A DNA stretch of 46,104 nucleotides from Stereocaulon alpinum (GCA_018257865.1 JAEUBA010000144.1:1-46104), one strand, 5' to 3'. Numbered from the stretch's first letter, positions 23,200-36,259 are shown. Notes: a model not told the origin generated them from the letters alone. Numbers and translations: made by a program.

Positions 23200-24955
23200 C
23201 TAGACCTACAGCAGTACCTGCTTATAGACTAGGTTATTTATAAGCTTATACCTAATATACTCGTCCGAATCCGGACTAATTATATACAGGTTCGACTCTA
23301 TAGTAACGCGCGAGTTGCTAATATAGAATTATCTATAGGTGAACGCTAGACGGGACCGTAGGTTGAGTCCTATATACTTTATTAACTAGCCCTGCGACTT
23401 ATTAATAGTTATTGCGAAGGCAGGGCGTATAGGGAACTGCTTACGGGTAAACGGGGTAGGGATATACTTATTACTATCCTTAGACTATAAAGGGATCTTA
23501 TATAAGACTACCTCGCTACCGTCGAAACTCCTACCTATAATATTACCCTTAAGGACGTGTCTCCTATATTTAGTAAGTAAAATACGGGTCCTATTATAGA
23601 GACGGGGTATATTAAGGTTCCTTATTAATATTACTAGCGTCCCTACCTTTAACCGTAGCTTATATAGTAGCAGTAAGGGCTTATAGAATTTATTCTAGTA
23701 CTTATTAGGGAATATCTCGTTTTCCTTAGGGTTTACCGCTTAATCGAAACTCTAGTATTTATAGTAGTCGCCCCGTATATAGTCGAGAATATAGTTATTA
23801 ACTTTCTAGATATCCTTATTTGCAATAGCTAGAATTACTCGTTTAGTTAGATAGCGCCGGTCTAGAAGATCTCTGCTAATAGCAGGGTAAATTTTATTAA
23901 TTAGTACGTCTATAGTATTCCCTAGTAGGTATCTATATTTCTAGGGAGACTTCTTATCCTTAGTAATTAGGTCGACTATATTACCTTTACCGTTACTAAT
24001 ATATAGGAGAGCTTCGGCAAATTCTGCTATTCGCTGCCTACCTTCTTTAGTAAGACCTCTATTACTTAGACGTATATTAGTAGTAAGCTGAAGAATAGTT
24101 ACCTCGTCCTAGAACGCCGCCTTCTAGATATAGGTATTAATAATAACGCCTATAGTCCCCCCTAAGACTACTAGTAAGGTCTAATAGAAATCGCCGTAAA
24201 AGTAAATAACCTTACTACTAAAGTAAGCTCCGTTATTACTATAAATATCCTATAAAGAACGGCTGACGTATTTAATAGCGAAATAACTCTATATAGGTGC
24301 TTCGTCTTAGAAGATAATATAAGCCCGCTTAATTAACTCTGCGAGATTAGTCCCTTTCTAAATACTATAACTAGACGTACTCTCAGCGTCTAATAGGATC
24401 TTAAATCGCAAATAGGCAGTATATCTACTATCTAATAGGGTCGCAGCGATACCTAAAGAGGCTATAGCTAAAGTAATACGCTTCTAAGAACGGAGCTTCT
24501 TTAGAATAGTATTCTAGACTATAGTCTTCCTAGTACCGCCAGCGCCGTTTAAAAAGAATAGTACGCCTATACTAAATTTATTATTATTATTCTTATCTAC
24601 CGCAGCTATAATCTTTTCGGCTGCTAGGCGTTAGTTAGTATTAAACTTCTACTATTTAACTTCTATATCTTCTGGTATAATATTATAAGATATCTCCTCG
24701 CGGAGTAGACGGTTCTAGATTCGCGATTTATATAGAAGATCGAATGGAATAATAACTAGCGGAAGGTTAAATAGCTTTAGGCTAAGGCTACTTTTAATAG
24801 TAGACTAGTAGTCTAACTAGCCTAAAATTAAATATAGAGTATATTACTTAGCCTAAAATACTAGGTCTCGTACGCGTTCGTCCTTATAGCCCTAGAGGAT
24901 ATCTATATAGTAGGCGAAATACTTATTTAATATACGGGTGCAGTCGTCTAATATA
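23200..24955 (-). pseudogene. Helitron Pif1-type helicase domain (exon 2), degraded
   Basis: 5'-to-3' DNA helicase of the Helitron transposase. On the minus strand: exon start I-L-DDCTRILNKYF at 24955 downward; Walker A FFLNGAGGTRK at 24527-24559 (final G of GTGK changed to R); Walker B IIF-DEAP at 24291-24320; YFYGDFY near 24180-24200; TTNIRLSNRGLT near 24040-24070; and the terminal block FAITINKSQG at 23389-23432 followed by VTIESNLYII and NNLVYK before the stop near 23205. This order is characteristic of Helitron helicases. Comparatively few stops remain. Confidence 0.92.
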
Positions 24956-25097
24956 CTATTTTAATAATTAGAATATATAGGCTAGCTTAGATAGAGAATA
25001 TAGTTTAACTTAGTTAAATATAGTCCGACTTAGATATAGAATATAGTCTAACTTAGATAGAAAAATAATTACTATAGTAATAAAAATAGATATATAC
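24956..25097 (-). other. Spliceosomal intron in the Helitron gene
   Basis: 142 bp with AG|GTATAT at the 5' side and ...AAATAG at the 3' side (minus strand), plus a CTAAT branch-like motif about 12 nt before the acceptor. Removing it joins ..EKFKV to ILDDCTR with a reconstituted serine codon, giving KVSILDD in frame, which matches the F-K-x-S-I-C-D-D type segment of Helitron proteins. Without splicing, the frame and homology are interrupted. It contains a four-unit minisatellite. Confidence 0.75.
24975..25061. repeat. Minisatellite inside the Helitron intron, 4 units of 20-23 bp
   Basis: Units start at 24975, 24998, 25018 and 25041, each beginning atatag and carrying a variant of (t/c)(t/c)(a/g)acttagatag. 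Degenerate but regularly spaced. It fills more than half of the intron. Confidence 0.8.
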
Positions 25098-26420
25098 CTT
25101 ACTTTAAATTTCTCCTAAAGTGCTAAAGGGTCCTCTAGGTATAGTTCTAATAGAATAGTTACGAAAAGACCTTATAGTACTACTAGTAAGTAAAGAGTCT
25201 TTACTTCCTCTAGTACCTTAACGCAGTACTTATTATTCTCTACTAATCTAAGTCGAACGTAGGTAACTTTATACGTTAGAAGCTCGCCGTTAATAGTCTA
25301 TAGATTATCAAATAATATCACCCCCCGACGGTAGGTAAGAAGGAGTCGGTAATAGTATAAATTACCCTACTTAGGACTAATTATATATATACGTCTAATT
25401 ACCTCCCCCTTTTCGCGAATATACTATATTCGTTTCCTCTTATCCTATATAAAATGCATAGGAAATTCGTTATATAGGTAATTAAGGGGGTTCGTATCTA
25501 AAAGGTATAGTTACCCGTTCCTTCTCCTAAATAGTAGAGGCCGATTATTCTCTAAGGCTTCCTTTATAAGATAATTTATCTTAAAGAACTCCGTTAACTA
25601 TATCTTATATAATAAGTCCTTATTAAGAATAGTCTTAGTAGTATCCCTATCTAAATTAACGCTAATCTACTGCTCCTTAGGTAAATAAATCTGTAGCCGT
25701 TTAATATAAGGCTTAATCCCCCCTATACTAAACCTAAAGATCTTCCAGCAAGCTTCGGAGCTTCCTATCTAACAACTTTTATAGAATTCGGTAACCTTAT
25801 TAACTAATAGAGGCTCCAGCCGTTGCTACCCTAGCGGTATAGGGTTCCCCTAAGGTACCGTTATTAATCGAGTAACTGAAATATTTGCCTAGTCTAGACC
25901 CTTATAGACGTACTTAAATAAGTAAAATACAGACTTAATAGAGGCGTAGATCTTAATATTTAGATAAGCACAGTACTTCTTTAGAAGCTAGGGGTTATAA
26001 GGAATAACCTATTAGTTAGTATAGCCCTCTAGGGTAGGCTCTATATACAGGCGTCGATAATACGGGTATACTCCCTCAGGATCGAACGATAACTTATTAT
26101 AAATATCCTTAGGGAAGAACTTAGAGCACTAGTTCTTCTCTTTATCCTAGCAGATATTAGAGGCTGAGTAACGGCGATAGATTATATAAGTAGTTACTAA
26201 CTTATAGAGTATTAGGTCCTTCGTCTTATTAGGAATAACGGCTTAGACGGTATTATTAATCTAGGAGACGTATCTAATTTTATCCTCCTTACGAATAATA
26301 AGAAGGATATAGGCGTATAGTAGACCTCGCTTTTAAAATTTAACTATATAGTAATAACTAATATAGACGCTTAAGATATATCTCTTAAAAAGATTCTTAA
26401 GAAGCTCCTAGAGCTTTATA
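25098..26420 (-). pseudogene. Helitron Rep domain and linker (exon 1, 3' part), degraded
   Basis: Minus strand. HUH motif at 26302-26335 reads KRGLLYAYILL, both histidines now tyrosine. Downstream: VIPYNP-LLKKYCAYLNI near 25960-26010, FKYVYKGLD near 25893-25915 (conserved block with the tyrosines), IGSSEACWKIFRFSIGG near 25730-25775, then a linker with EENNKY-VKVLEEVKTL near 25190-25240 ending EKFKV at the intron. The histidine-x-histidine and tyrosine motifs are those of HUH nickases that start rolling-circle transposition. Confidence 0.88.
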
Positions 26421-28900
26421 TTAAAAACCCGTACCTATATATTATAGACCTCCGTCGTCGATAAACTGAGTCGAATAGAACGGCGGACGTTAGCCTAATT
26501 CGGGTTATATATAAAAGTTATAAAGAAGGTAGGATTACCTCGATACTATACTACTATTAAAGCGTCCTCTATATCTGCCTTTATAGCTCTAGGGCTACCG
26601 GCTATACTAGATAGTAGAATAGTAACCTAACTACTAAGATCGCTAAGCCCTAGATCTAGATCGTTATATAGTTAATTAATTAAGCCTTTATAGCTAAGTA
26701 CCCGAATTTTATACTAATACTTAATATACTAATTTAGGTTATTCTATTTAATAGTAGCGTAAGCGTTAGTAACGAAGTAGCTAAGGAGACGCTTAGAATA
26801 GAGTAATCGAAAGAATCTACTATTACGGTGCTATTATAGTATTAGCAGAAGAATTCTTTAAAATATTAAATCTTATAAGGCCTACCCCGTAGGGAAATCT
26901 TATTTTAAAAACTCAAAAATACGGAAAATATAATATAAACTCTCTAGTCGTCGATTATTTTAATACCTTTTTAAGTAATATATTAATAGTTCTATAGAAA
27001 TTATATTTAGAACGAAATTCTTCTCTATATCTAGCTTACTTGTACCGGCTAATAGATATCTTCTGTAACTATCGACGGCGACGTCTCTAGCTACTACTTC
27101 GAAGCGCCGTATATCTAGCACTTGCAGGGGTATTACTAAGATAGTATAGGGGGGGTACGACGCTTTTTAGAAGAAAAACAATAGTAGAAGGCAAGTACTA
27201 GAAAAGATAATCTTACTAATATAAGGGTAGATGTTTAAAAGATATAAATTAGGCTTACCTATAGCTAATAGCGATATATCTAACTCTTAGTAACCTATAT
27301 AGACCCTCTACGACCTCTTAGTATAGCTCTATCTCTTTTAGGCTCTTCCTCCTTATTACCGCACTTAGGCCGGTCGGGGTCCTGATATATACTGTAGTAC
27401 TAAGTAGTTCCCTACCTTATATTTAACCTATAAGTAGCGAGGAGATATCCTTTTGGGAGCCTATTATATCCCTATAGTAATAGACTATCGTACTAGCTCT
27501 ATTCCCTATAAGGGAAAGATAGGATATACTATAGGGGTATATAGGATAAGTACTATTTAGGGACCCTTATAAGGCCCCTACCCTTAACTTTAATACGAAT
27601 GTCTTATACGATACGTCCCTTCGCGCTATCAGGAGGAGTAATTATAATATAGGCTACCTTACTAGATATAGGGCGATTATATATACTACGATTAGCACGC
27701 TTAGGGTCGTATTATATAATACGGACGTTTATAGTCTATAGAGGGTATCTTACCTTATTATCTAATAAGCGTTCCTAGTAAGTCTTAAAGCTCTATATAT
27801 AGGGGTTAATATCTTAAAGGAGTCGCTAAAGAAGAAGTACTATATTTATATTAATAGATCTTTTAACTTACCTAGTATATATTATATAGGTGTCTACTTA
27901 ATCCTAGCTATTATTAATAAAGTAGTATTAAGTATATCTTTCGGTAACGCCTTCTTTAGGTAAAAGTAGACTAATAGCGTAATATATCCCCCCTTAGATC
28001 TTATATATAGTCCGCCTAACCTAATAATCTATCTTATCTACGCCCTTACTAGTAAAAGAAAGTAGGTTATTATAGTTTAAGGCTCTCTTAATAAATATAG
28101 CACTGCGGGTAGTCCGTTTTATCTTATACTACCCTAGCTAATAAGGGTCTAAGATACGGTCCTAACTATCTAATATATATTCTACCTTATAAAATAGCTT
28201 ATTTAATACGAGAACTCGACGCTTAGGGTTACCTTCGGGTAGTCGTTTAAGGAATTTAAAGTTAGGGGAGTTAGGTACTTAGATATTAATTATACCGTTC
28301 TAATAGCACTACTACTATTTAGTAGAAAGACGCTTACCCTTAAAAGAGAAGGCGTAGTAATAAGGATATTTATTAGTTAGATTAAAGAACTACGGTAATA
28401 TAATATACTCTAGGAGATTAATATATACTTACGGTAGCTAAGTATATAGATACGTACTAAGTAAGGTTCTACTACCCTTATCTATAGTATTACAGCGCTA
28501 ATACGGTCGACGGCGACGCTACTAACGTAGTATATATTCCTCGCTATTCTCCTATACCTATAGGGCGTATCTCTATTACTAGCGGAGGTTATATCATAGT
28601 TTTAGCAGGGGTACTTCCTCTTTAGAAGAAGAATCTTAGTACTTAGGTAGACTTAAATCCTCTAGATTATAGGGCGGTATAACTACTTAGATAACTAGTT
28701 AAATATCTAATTAGGCAGGGCGAGGCCGTTAATAGGCGATATCTAATTAGGTAGGGCGAGGCTATAGATAGGCGTTCTACTACTACGGTCGAATAATCAG
28801 CCTTCTCTACGTATTATAAATTTATACCTACTAACTTATAGTAGTAATATTAAGGTTCCTAGCGCTCTAAGCGGTCCTAGCGTATTTCCTCCTACCTTAA
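26421..28900 (-). pseudogene. Helitron N-terminal coding region, degraded
   Basis: Upstream part of the Helitron gene, paired with 650-3100 of copy 1. I read no catalytic motif. Two sites share a cgacggcgacg word and similar context (27071 and 28509), suggesting an old internal duplication. A 36-bp tandem duplication lies at 28705. The start codon cannot be placed. Confidence 0.5.
28705..28776. repeat. 36-bp tandem duplication x2
   Basis: Units begin atctaattagg at 28705 and 28741 and share agggcgagg and the ataggcg end. The 36-bp period equals 12 codons, so it could have been neutral to the Helitron reading frame. Confidence 0.85.
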
Positions 28901-30066
28901 CCTTATATTCTGCGGTTAATAGTATTATTTAGGAGGTCTCTAAGTAGTATAGACGAATTCTGCCGCTTTTGATTAACTAGACGCGTAGATTGCTTAGTAG
29001 ATATAGGATCGATATATATACGTACCTAAGGCTTCGGAGCTCGATTGCTTATAATATATACCTTATTATATATACCACCGGTACTAGTGAAGACGTTTCG
29101 AGGTCGTAGGGCTATACTATAGTAAGATAGTAGAGTAGTAGTAAATATAGGAGTTAGCTAGGTTTTTTTAAGAAGGGGCGCTAAGTATTAAGCTTAGTAA
29201 TTACTAGCGAGCGGTGCCTATAAAATATAGTAATAACGCTTCTTTTACTTATAACTATTACGTAAATAGGCTGATTCTAATAATTCTTAATACGTAAGTA
29301 ATCTAATAGCTAACTTTAAAACTTATAAAGTTATCTTAATACTATATAACGTATATAGCGCGAGGTATTACTGCGAAGAAGTTACGAAGTAGATTTAACT
29401 TTTAGTAGTTAAAGGCGCTAGGCCGAAAAGCGTACTATTAGGGGGGGAGAAGTATAGGGGCAATCTAATTAGCTGCAAAGGCGGAATTGCTCCGAAAGTC
29501 GCGATATTCTATTATTATAAGAAAGATAATTTAGTTTTATAGAAATTTTCTTTAACACCCGCTAGTGCTAGTAATATTATAGGTAGTAGGCCGTAGCCTC
29601 TTTTAATTATTAATAGTTTATAGGCCTCTGCCTCTTCAGCTTTATCTACTAGTAACTACTCCTTATAGTCTTCGCCTCTAGCGGGTTATTTGGTTTCTTC
29701 TACTACCTTAGTAGGGTCGAATACTAAGTAGGTCTATATTATTTATTTAACCTCGCTGATATACTTATAAGGGTAGGGGTAAGTGGTAAGATTTATTCTA
29801 GTATTAGGGGCCGGCCTAGAGCGAGTTAATAGGGGTATTATTAGACTAGGAGAATAAATCTAAGGAAGGAAAGCTATATATATAGAGCGTATATATAATA
29901 TATTAGGGGCGTAGCTCAGCGGGCGTTAAGGCTAAAGGGGCCTAGCGTTAGACCTAAGCTGAGTTAGATATAAGTCGAACCGAACTTAGTCCGACTTAGA
30001 CCTAGGCCAGAGTGTATAAACACTAGCAAGTAATAAAAGACTAGTAAGTAGCGAAAGGCTAGCCCG
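28901..30066. other. Helitron 5' flank, no gene seen
   Basis: About 1.1 kb without recognisable coding. It resembles 3270-3560 of copy 1 near 29490-29540 (ttctattat..aagaaagat). At 29908-29965 there is a tRNA-A-box-like word (TAGCTCAGCGGGC) and a CTCAGC/GCTGAG inverted pair. CpA sites become more frequent from about 30000. Confidence 0.4.
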
Positions 30067-30423
30067 TAACACGGGGTAGTTTAACTCCTATAGGTAAATT
30101 ATATAGTATATTAAGTACTAGAAGGTAATAGAGATAAGTAGTTATTAAATTATCTTTAGCTAAAACTCCTCTCTATTATATAAGTTAAATATAAGGAGAT
30201 AAGAAAATATTCTGCTAAAGGAAAACCCTTCCTTATATATTTACCTTAACTATACTAAGCTTTAATATAATCCGGGTGATTTAGCCCTATATCTACTATA
30301 TTACTCTATAATCTGCCTAATATACCCTAGATTACTTATATTACTAGGTCCTCTCCTAATAGTTCTTTACCTACTAACCCTATCACATACCTTGCCCGTG
30401 ACCTTGCGGGGTTACCCGTAACA
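30067..30423. repeat. LTR-like repeat, copy 1 (solo LTR)
   Basis: 357 bp from taacacgggg to cccgtaaca, a terminal inverted pair typical of LTRs. Bases 30067-30243 match 43329-43508 closely (tttaactcct..gggtaaatta, then the ttatataagttaaatataag segment); the remainder does not match. It sits where a family-B integrase frame stops, right after the zinc-ligand pair. No target duplication is visible, so the element was either recombined or truncated. Confidence 0.65.
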
Positions 30424-33400
30424 ACTAATAGGAATTATATATCCGTATATACGCTATACTATCTTTATATAGTAACTCCTACCAGTATCGATCTATAATA
30501 TAGTAATAAGTACCTTTCCTACCTTAGTAACTACTACTATTATATAATTCCTATAGAATTTGCTATCGGTTTTCTAATAAATTGATAATATATTATAATA
30601 GAATATTCTTACTAGTTTAATAGAATAGGTACTTATCCTTAACTAAGAACTTTATTACCTACTATTTAAATAGCCGGAATTTTTTACTACTAAATATATC
30701 CGATAGCTGCGCTATTATTATTAGATATCGTATAATCTACTATAAATACTTAGAGTAGCTACTATTAAGTACCTTATAGTTAGTACCCTCTTCCGCTATA
30801 ACTAGATAGATATATATTATATTTAGCTTTATATTAATAAAGTTATTAATATCTTATTTACTAGTACCTTTATCCTTCTTAGTAGCGCTATAAGGGTAGC
30901 GGGAGAGACTATCTATAGTACTATACTTCGTACTAGGGACGTATTATACTTTAAAGTCGAAAAGTTAAATCTAAGTAAGCTATCTTATTACTAGTATACT
31001 TAGTAGGTCTATTACTAATTAGTTTAGCTAGGCTACTAGAGTATTTATATTAATTTCGATAGTAAAATAAACTTTATATAACTAGAAGCGGAACTTCTTA
31101 AGTACCTTTAATACTCCTTAATATTCTTATTTCCCTATATTATACCGTAACTCCTACTTAGTCTATAGTCTACTTTTATATCTACTTAGATATTATTTTC
31201 CCGTCGACTAGTTAATTTACTAAAGTACTACGCCCTATCCTTAAAGGCTTATATCTACTGCGAGGATAATCTTACTAGCACCTTTACTATAGTTAAGTAT
31301 ATATAAAGTAGGTATAGATATTAATACCTCCTTTAAGATATCTATTAATATTTGCTACTCGTCCCCCTATACGAATAGTACTTCGCGGCGAAAGAGATAA
31401 TAGATTAGTATAGTAGTAATAGTAAAGTCCTTTACCTATATCCGATAGTAAATATAGAGTCTAATAAATACGCGTATACCTATAAGATTATAATACGGTT
31501 CCTAATTAACTACCTTAGTAATCTTTACTAATTCGGGTAATCTTCTACGAGTATTATATATAAAGCCTATAATCTTAATCCCTTCTATATAGAACTATAA
31601 CTTCTCCTTAGAAATAATTATACCTAAGCGTTTAATATCGGCGAGTACCTTATCTAGATTCTAGATATATTCTAATATAAATCGACGGATTCTAAGAGTA
31701 ACCTTATTATCCTAATATTATAAATACGGGCCCTTTATACTAATATTATCTAGAAATAGCTAGTAGATAGTTAGAATTAGATTAGTAAGGATCTTTAATA
31801 CGATACGTATAAACTAAGTAACGGAGTTAGTTATACTATAGGGTAGCGTTATCTAATATAGTAAGCCTAGTAGCGTTATAAATATAGTTAAGTTATAATA
31901 GCGAGTATTAAGTTCGATTTAATTATATCCTAAAAAGAAATTAATTAATAAGGTTATCTATATTCTAGCGAATTCTTCAGAGAATTTATTAACTAATAGC
32001 GGAAGGTTTACGTTTTAGATAGTTACTTTATTAATATTTATTACCGTATTTACTATCCGGTACTTACTAGACTCCTTTTTTACTAGAAACTATAGATTAT
32101 AGTAGGGTCTATAGTATAGCTTAAGTAGACTACTAGATACTTAGTCCTTAAGTATCTCTACTACTATCCCGTTTAAGGCTTTCGGAATTAGAAATCCTAG
32201 TACTTACTAAGCTATATAAGGGATTATTTAGATCTACTATAATACTACTACTACGCTATATACCTTTCTAATCTCTAAAAAGTCCTATAATAATACCGCC
32301 TCTTAGTTATATAATACCTATATTAATAAGTCCTTTTCCTAGGGTAATAGATTAATACTAATCTATATTAATACCGCCCTTTCGTTAGTTAAACGTGTTC
32401 CTTTTACTAGTATTAAGAATTTTAGAATTAACTAATACCCGTATAGTCCTTATTCGTAATAATAGCCCTACTATTCTCCTTTTAAGATCTCGTCCTTCTA
32501 ACCTAACCTACTAGGATATATTCTATCTAAGAATAAGAAGTCTACTAGCCGTACCTTCTACGCTTTCCGCTTATATATAGTTTATACTTAGGCTCCGTTA
32601 AAGTACTATAGTAATAAAATATTAAATCGCTTCGATAATTAGACTATAAAAGCCTTTACGAAATTAGTTAATATAAATAAACGAATAAAATTAAACTCTA
32701 AGTTAGAAAGCTCGGAAATACCTATAAACTACTTATCCCTTCCCTAAATATCTAGGCTACTAATCTTCCTTAATATAAATACTAGCCTAGTTCAGCGCCC
32801 GCCTAGTCTTTTAAAGTAAAAATATTAGTAATAGTATAGTTCTATAGATAAGCTACTATTACTAATTAGATAATAGTTAATATACTACTATCTACGGAAA
32901 AGATCTAAGTCGTTAATAAGCTATCGTTATTATTTACCGTCCTTATACGAGACCTTCGCTTAAATAGATATCCTAGAATTAAGTCGAAATCCGAATATTC
33001 GACTATAAGTATATATATAGGTATTATAATATTACTAATCTTAATTAGTATATTTATATAAATACCTACGAATTTCGCCTTATAGCTAGTAGCAGCGACT
33101 ATACTTAAGTTCTAACTAGTTTAGATAGAAAGGCTAAGCCTATCTACTATTCGTTAAGATATAAGGCAAATTTTAGTACTGCTATTAATCAGTACCTTTA
33201 CCCTAGTATTAAAGATAGTAACTTAAACTATTAGATATCCTACTACTATTAGGGGTATTTTAGAACTAAGATATTATACTCTAGTATTAGACTCTATTAT
33301 AATATTATTTATTTATAAGGATAGTCCTAGCTAAGTACTACTAGTCTTTAATTCTAAGATATTTCTTTACTATTATATATCTCCTATCTTTCTCTCTACT

Positions 33401-33560
33401 AGTATATCTAATTTATCCAGACTCCGGAAAAATAGCTTATATAACGAGGGCGAATATCTAATTAATTCGTAGACCTTAAGGTTATTCACCGGTATGTTAA
33501 GGAGCTTACTTAGTAGGTAGACTAAATTATCTTTATCCTTTAACTACTTAGTAAGTTTCT
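30424..33560 (-). pseudogene. pol: Family-B Ty3/gypsy pol, degraded and truncated
   Basis: Minus strand. Protease at about 33160-33200 reads VLINSSTKICLIS, a RIP-altered ALIDSGAEICLIS-type site, followed by YSDFDLILGY near 32990-33020. Reverse transcriptase: LPLLVNKFSEEFA near 31960-32010 and the catalytic box FLDNISIKG at about 31727-31757 (FLDD in the family). Then VLADIKRLGI-IS near 31630-31670. RNase H ends with a DSLSRYP motif near 30896-30915. Integrase zinc domain near 30620-30424 ends YNSY, from C-N-S-C. The frame stops at the LTR-like repeat, so the integrase core is lost. Confidence 0.9.
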
Positions 33561-34554
33561 AGCGTCTTTCCTTACTACTAGTAATTTTTTAGTTCTATTT
33601 ATTTACCCTAGTACCTATATCTAGTATTTCTACGTCCTCTACGGATTTTAGTTAGTTAATTCTTTTACGGGCCTACGCTAATACTAGGCCTAGGAAATCC
33701 TAATTAGCTACTAAAGTAGGCCGCCTAAATAGACTTATATTTATATATTCGCTAGAACGAATAGTTTTTATAGCTAGAAGGCGGCCCTCTTACGTAGCCT
33801 TTCCTCTTAACTAAGATAAACTGCTACTACCTAATTATTCTATAGGTCTTATAGCTAGAACTTCTACTACTACTAAATCCGCCTTATTATTAGTATCTAT
33901 AATTATATTACTATTATACGATTCTCTTAGTCTTAGAGAAGAAGTATATATAGTAGACGTATTCTACCTTTCCTATTATTTCCGTACTACTTTCTATATA
34001 GCGTTTTCTATAGTTATCTTCTATAGCTGCGTACGTATTATCTATAGTAGTTTATCTCTATCTCCGCTCCGTCTTAGATAGATTTAATTATCCTAATTTA
34101 GATAAATCTAACTAGCTACGTAGGCGGTATTAAAGTTAAGGTAATAAGTTTAATAATACTTACTATTATAGTAGTAGTAATCCTTATTAATTATAGTATT
34201 AGTATTAGAGGCTACTCCTATACTAATCCTAGAAGAATTTAGTAATAGCCCTAATCCTTATATTATACCTATCCGGTTCGCTATTACTTATATTATTAAC
34301 GTTAGGTTTTCTAAGGCCTTAGTTATCGACTTAATTCTATTATTATTAATAGCGGAGTTCGGTACCGGCTTTAAAATAGGGGTATTATACTAGTTAGTAG
34401 GACTAAAAGTTACCTTCGTTTAGTAGTTATCTATAATACTACTTAGATTATCTATCTCCGCCTTACTAATAGTAAACCTATCTATAATATATTCTAAGTT
34501 AGCGATTATTAATATAGTACTAGTAATCTTATTATAGTCTATTATCTCTATATT
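33561..34554 (-). pseudogene. gag: Family-B gag, C-terminal part, degraded
   Basis: Continuation of the gag that starts near 40560, interrupted by the LINE. The minus strand contains an AN-DFLGLVLA-ARK block near 33665-33715 and a charged linker towards pol. About 1 kb of it is duplicated at 43695-44740. I see no zinc knuckle. Confidence 0.6.
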
Positions 34555-34564
34555 ATCTAAATTA
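34555..34564. repeat. LINE target site duplication (left)
   Basis: atctaaatta, repeated at 39990-39999. The homologous unfilled site in the second gag copy (about 44726-44738) carries a single version. Confidence 0.85.
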
Positions 34565-34899
34565 AAAGTATATAGAGTAGAAAAATAGCGATGATAATAA
34601 GTATAACGAGCGAGTAGGCCTACTAGGCTAGACGAGCGATTATACTAGGTTACGAACCTAGTAAAATAATATAAGATAGGGGGGGAGGAGAGAAGGGAGG
34701 TATTAGTAGTAAAGGTAGATAAAGAACGTATCCTAACGCGATAATAAGGCGATAGCGATAATAATAGAAACCTATAGAAGATCTATAAGTCCCTTAAGGT
34801 AGAGAAAGAATTAAAGAAAGAATATAGTATATAAAGGCTACGGAGTAGGCGCTACTAAAGTTTATAGAAAAGGTTTAGGGGATATTATAAATAAATATA

Positions 34900-36250
34900 A
34901 ATAAGACTATATAAGACTTCTTCTAGAATATAGTAGAAAGGATTACGGAGTATATATAGGAGAATACTACTAAAAGATATACTATAAAGGAGTACTATAG
35001 CTAATTAACGCGTAAAGACTACCTAATTAAAAGGGTAAATAATAGCTAGGCGGATATAATCTATATAGCCTAAAGGGGCTAAAATACTATCTACTTAGCT
35101 ATACCTAAGGTAGAAGATATTAAGAAAGTAAAGTAGGTAATAGTTAGGATTAATAATACTAGCGAAAAGATATAGATAGCTATAGTAACCCTTCCCTAAC
35201 TAGTATAAATATTTAGGGGAGTAGGGGGAGTAGCTAGGGAGATTATTATAATAAGGAGAATTATAGGGGGGGATATTATTCTCTAAATAACCTTAGTAAA
35301 GACTAGGGAGGAGTTAGGGAAGGATAATAGGTAGGTAAGAAGACTCTATAAGTTAGTAAGAGTCCTCTAAAAGATAGTAATAGTAATAATCTATAGAGTA
35401 GAAAAGATAATAGATATAAAGGACTAATAAGGGATCTTTAAAACCTTAAGAAAAGATAATAAGAAGCTCTACTTAAAGTTAAAGATAATAAAGGCTAAAT
35501 AGCCTATATTTATATTAAAGCTAAATATACTTAGGAGGGAGAAGAGATTCTCTATACTAATAATTAAGGTCCTAAGCTTAGAGGCGGCGAACTAGCTTAT
35601 TATAGAGGGGATAGTAGTAGAGAATAGCCTCCTCTTCTATAATTACTAAGAGAGAAAAGCCGCCCTTAAGTAGTACTTTAACTACTATAGGTATAGATAT
35701 ATTACTAAGGCGTATAAATACCCTACCTATTATAGGATATACGCCTAAAACTATATAACTAATAATTATATAGAAAGAGCTAGCAGTAAGCCTAAGTATA
35801 TAGTATATAAAGGGGAGTACCTAGTATAAAGTAAAACCTACTTAATCTAATAGAAGGAGAATACTAAGGCTAAGTAGAGAATTAAGTATAAGCTGAAATA
35901 CTTTAAAGAGACCCTAAAGTAATACCTAATAAGGCTTATACTAGTAATACTAGAAAGGACTAGCTTAGAAGGGTAGTATAAAGTAATCTCTAAAGGGAAG
36001 AGGAAGGCCTTAAAGGATATAATAGATAAGCCCTAGAAAGAAATTAAGGAGGTAGCTAAGAGGGGATAACTAATAACCCTCTTTAAAGTAGAGTAAGGGT
36101 AATAGCCCCTATCTATAAAGAGGATTAGTCTAATAAATACCCTTAAGTAGACTTTAGGAGTAGTAAAGACTACTAAGACTACCTAAATATATAAGAATAT
36201 CTAAGCGGCCCTTACCTAATAAGGGATATACCCTACCTAAAAATACTATA
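34900..36250 (+). pseudogene. LINE ORF1, gag-like nucleic-acid-binding protein, degraded
   Basis: Plus strand. Around 35680-35780 the frame reads YYRYRYITKAYKYPTYYRIYA with tyrosines at the spacing of cysteines in the tandem CCHC knuckles of LINE ORF1 proteins (CxxCxxxGHxxxxC, then a second CxxC); TGT/TGC to TAT/TAC changes explain this. The protein would coat the LINE RNA. Start and end are approximate. Confidence 0.75.
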
Positions 36251-36259
36251 GTATAATAT

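Larger units (their letters stand above)
23176..29990 (-). mobile_element. Helitron copy 2
   Basis: Rolling-circle transposon on the minus strand. The left (3') end is placed at about 23176-23179 because the neighbouring family-B integrase resumes at that base (W-W-E-L-L), and the minus-strand sequence there is CTAG followed by T, the form expected for a Helitron 3' end. A short possible stem (GTACT/AGTAC) lies about 20 nt inside. The right (5') end is uncertain, between about 29700 and 30066. It is less RIP-mutated than copy 1, so Rep and helicase can be read at length. Confidence 0.8.

Noticed and set aside
29908..29985. Functional tRNA gene
   Set aside because: Only an A-box-like word fits; the D stem, anticodon arm and a GGTTCGANNCC B box cannot be formed.
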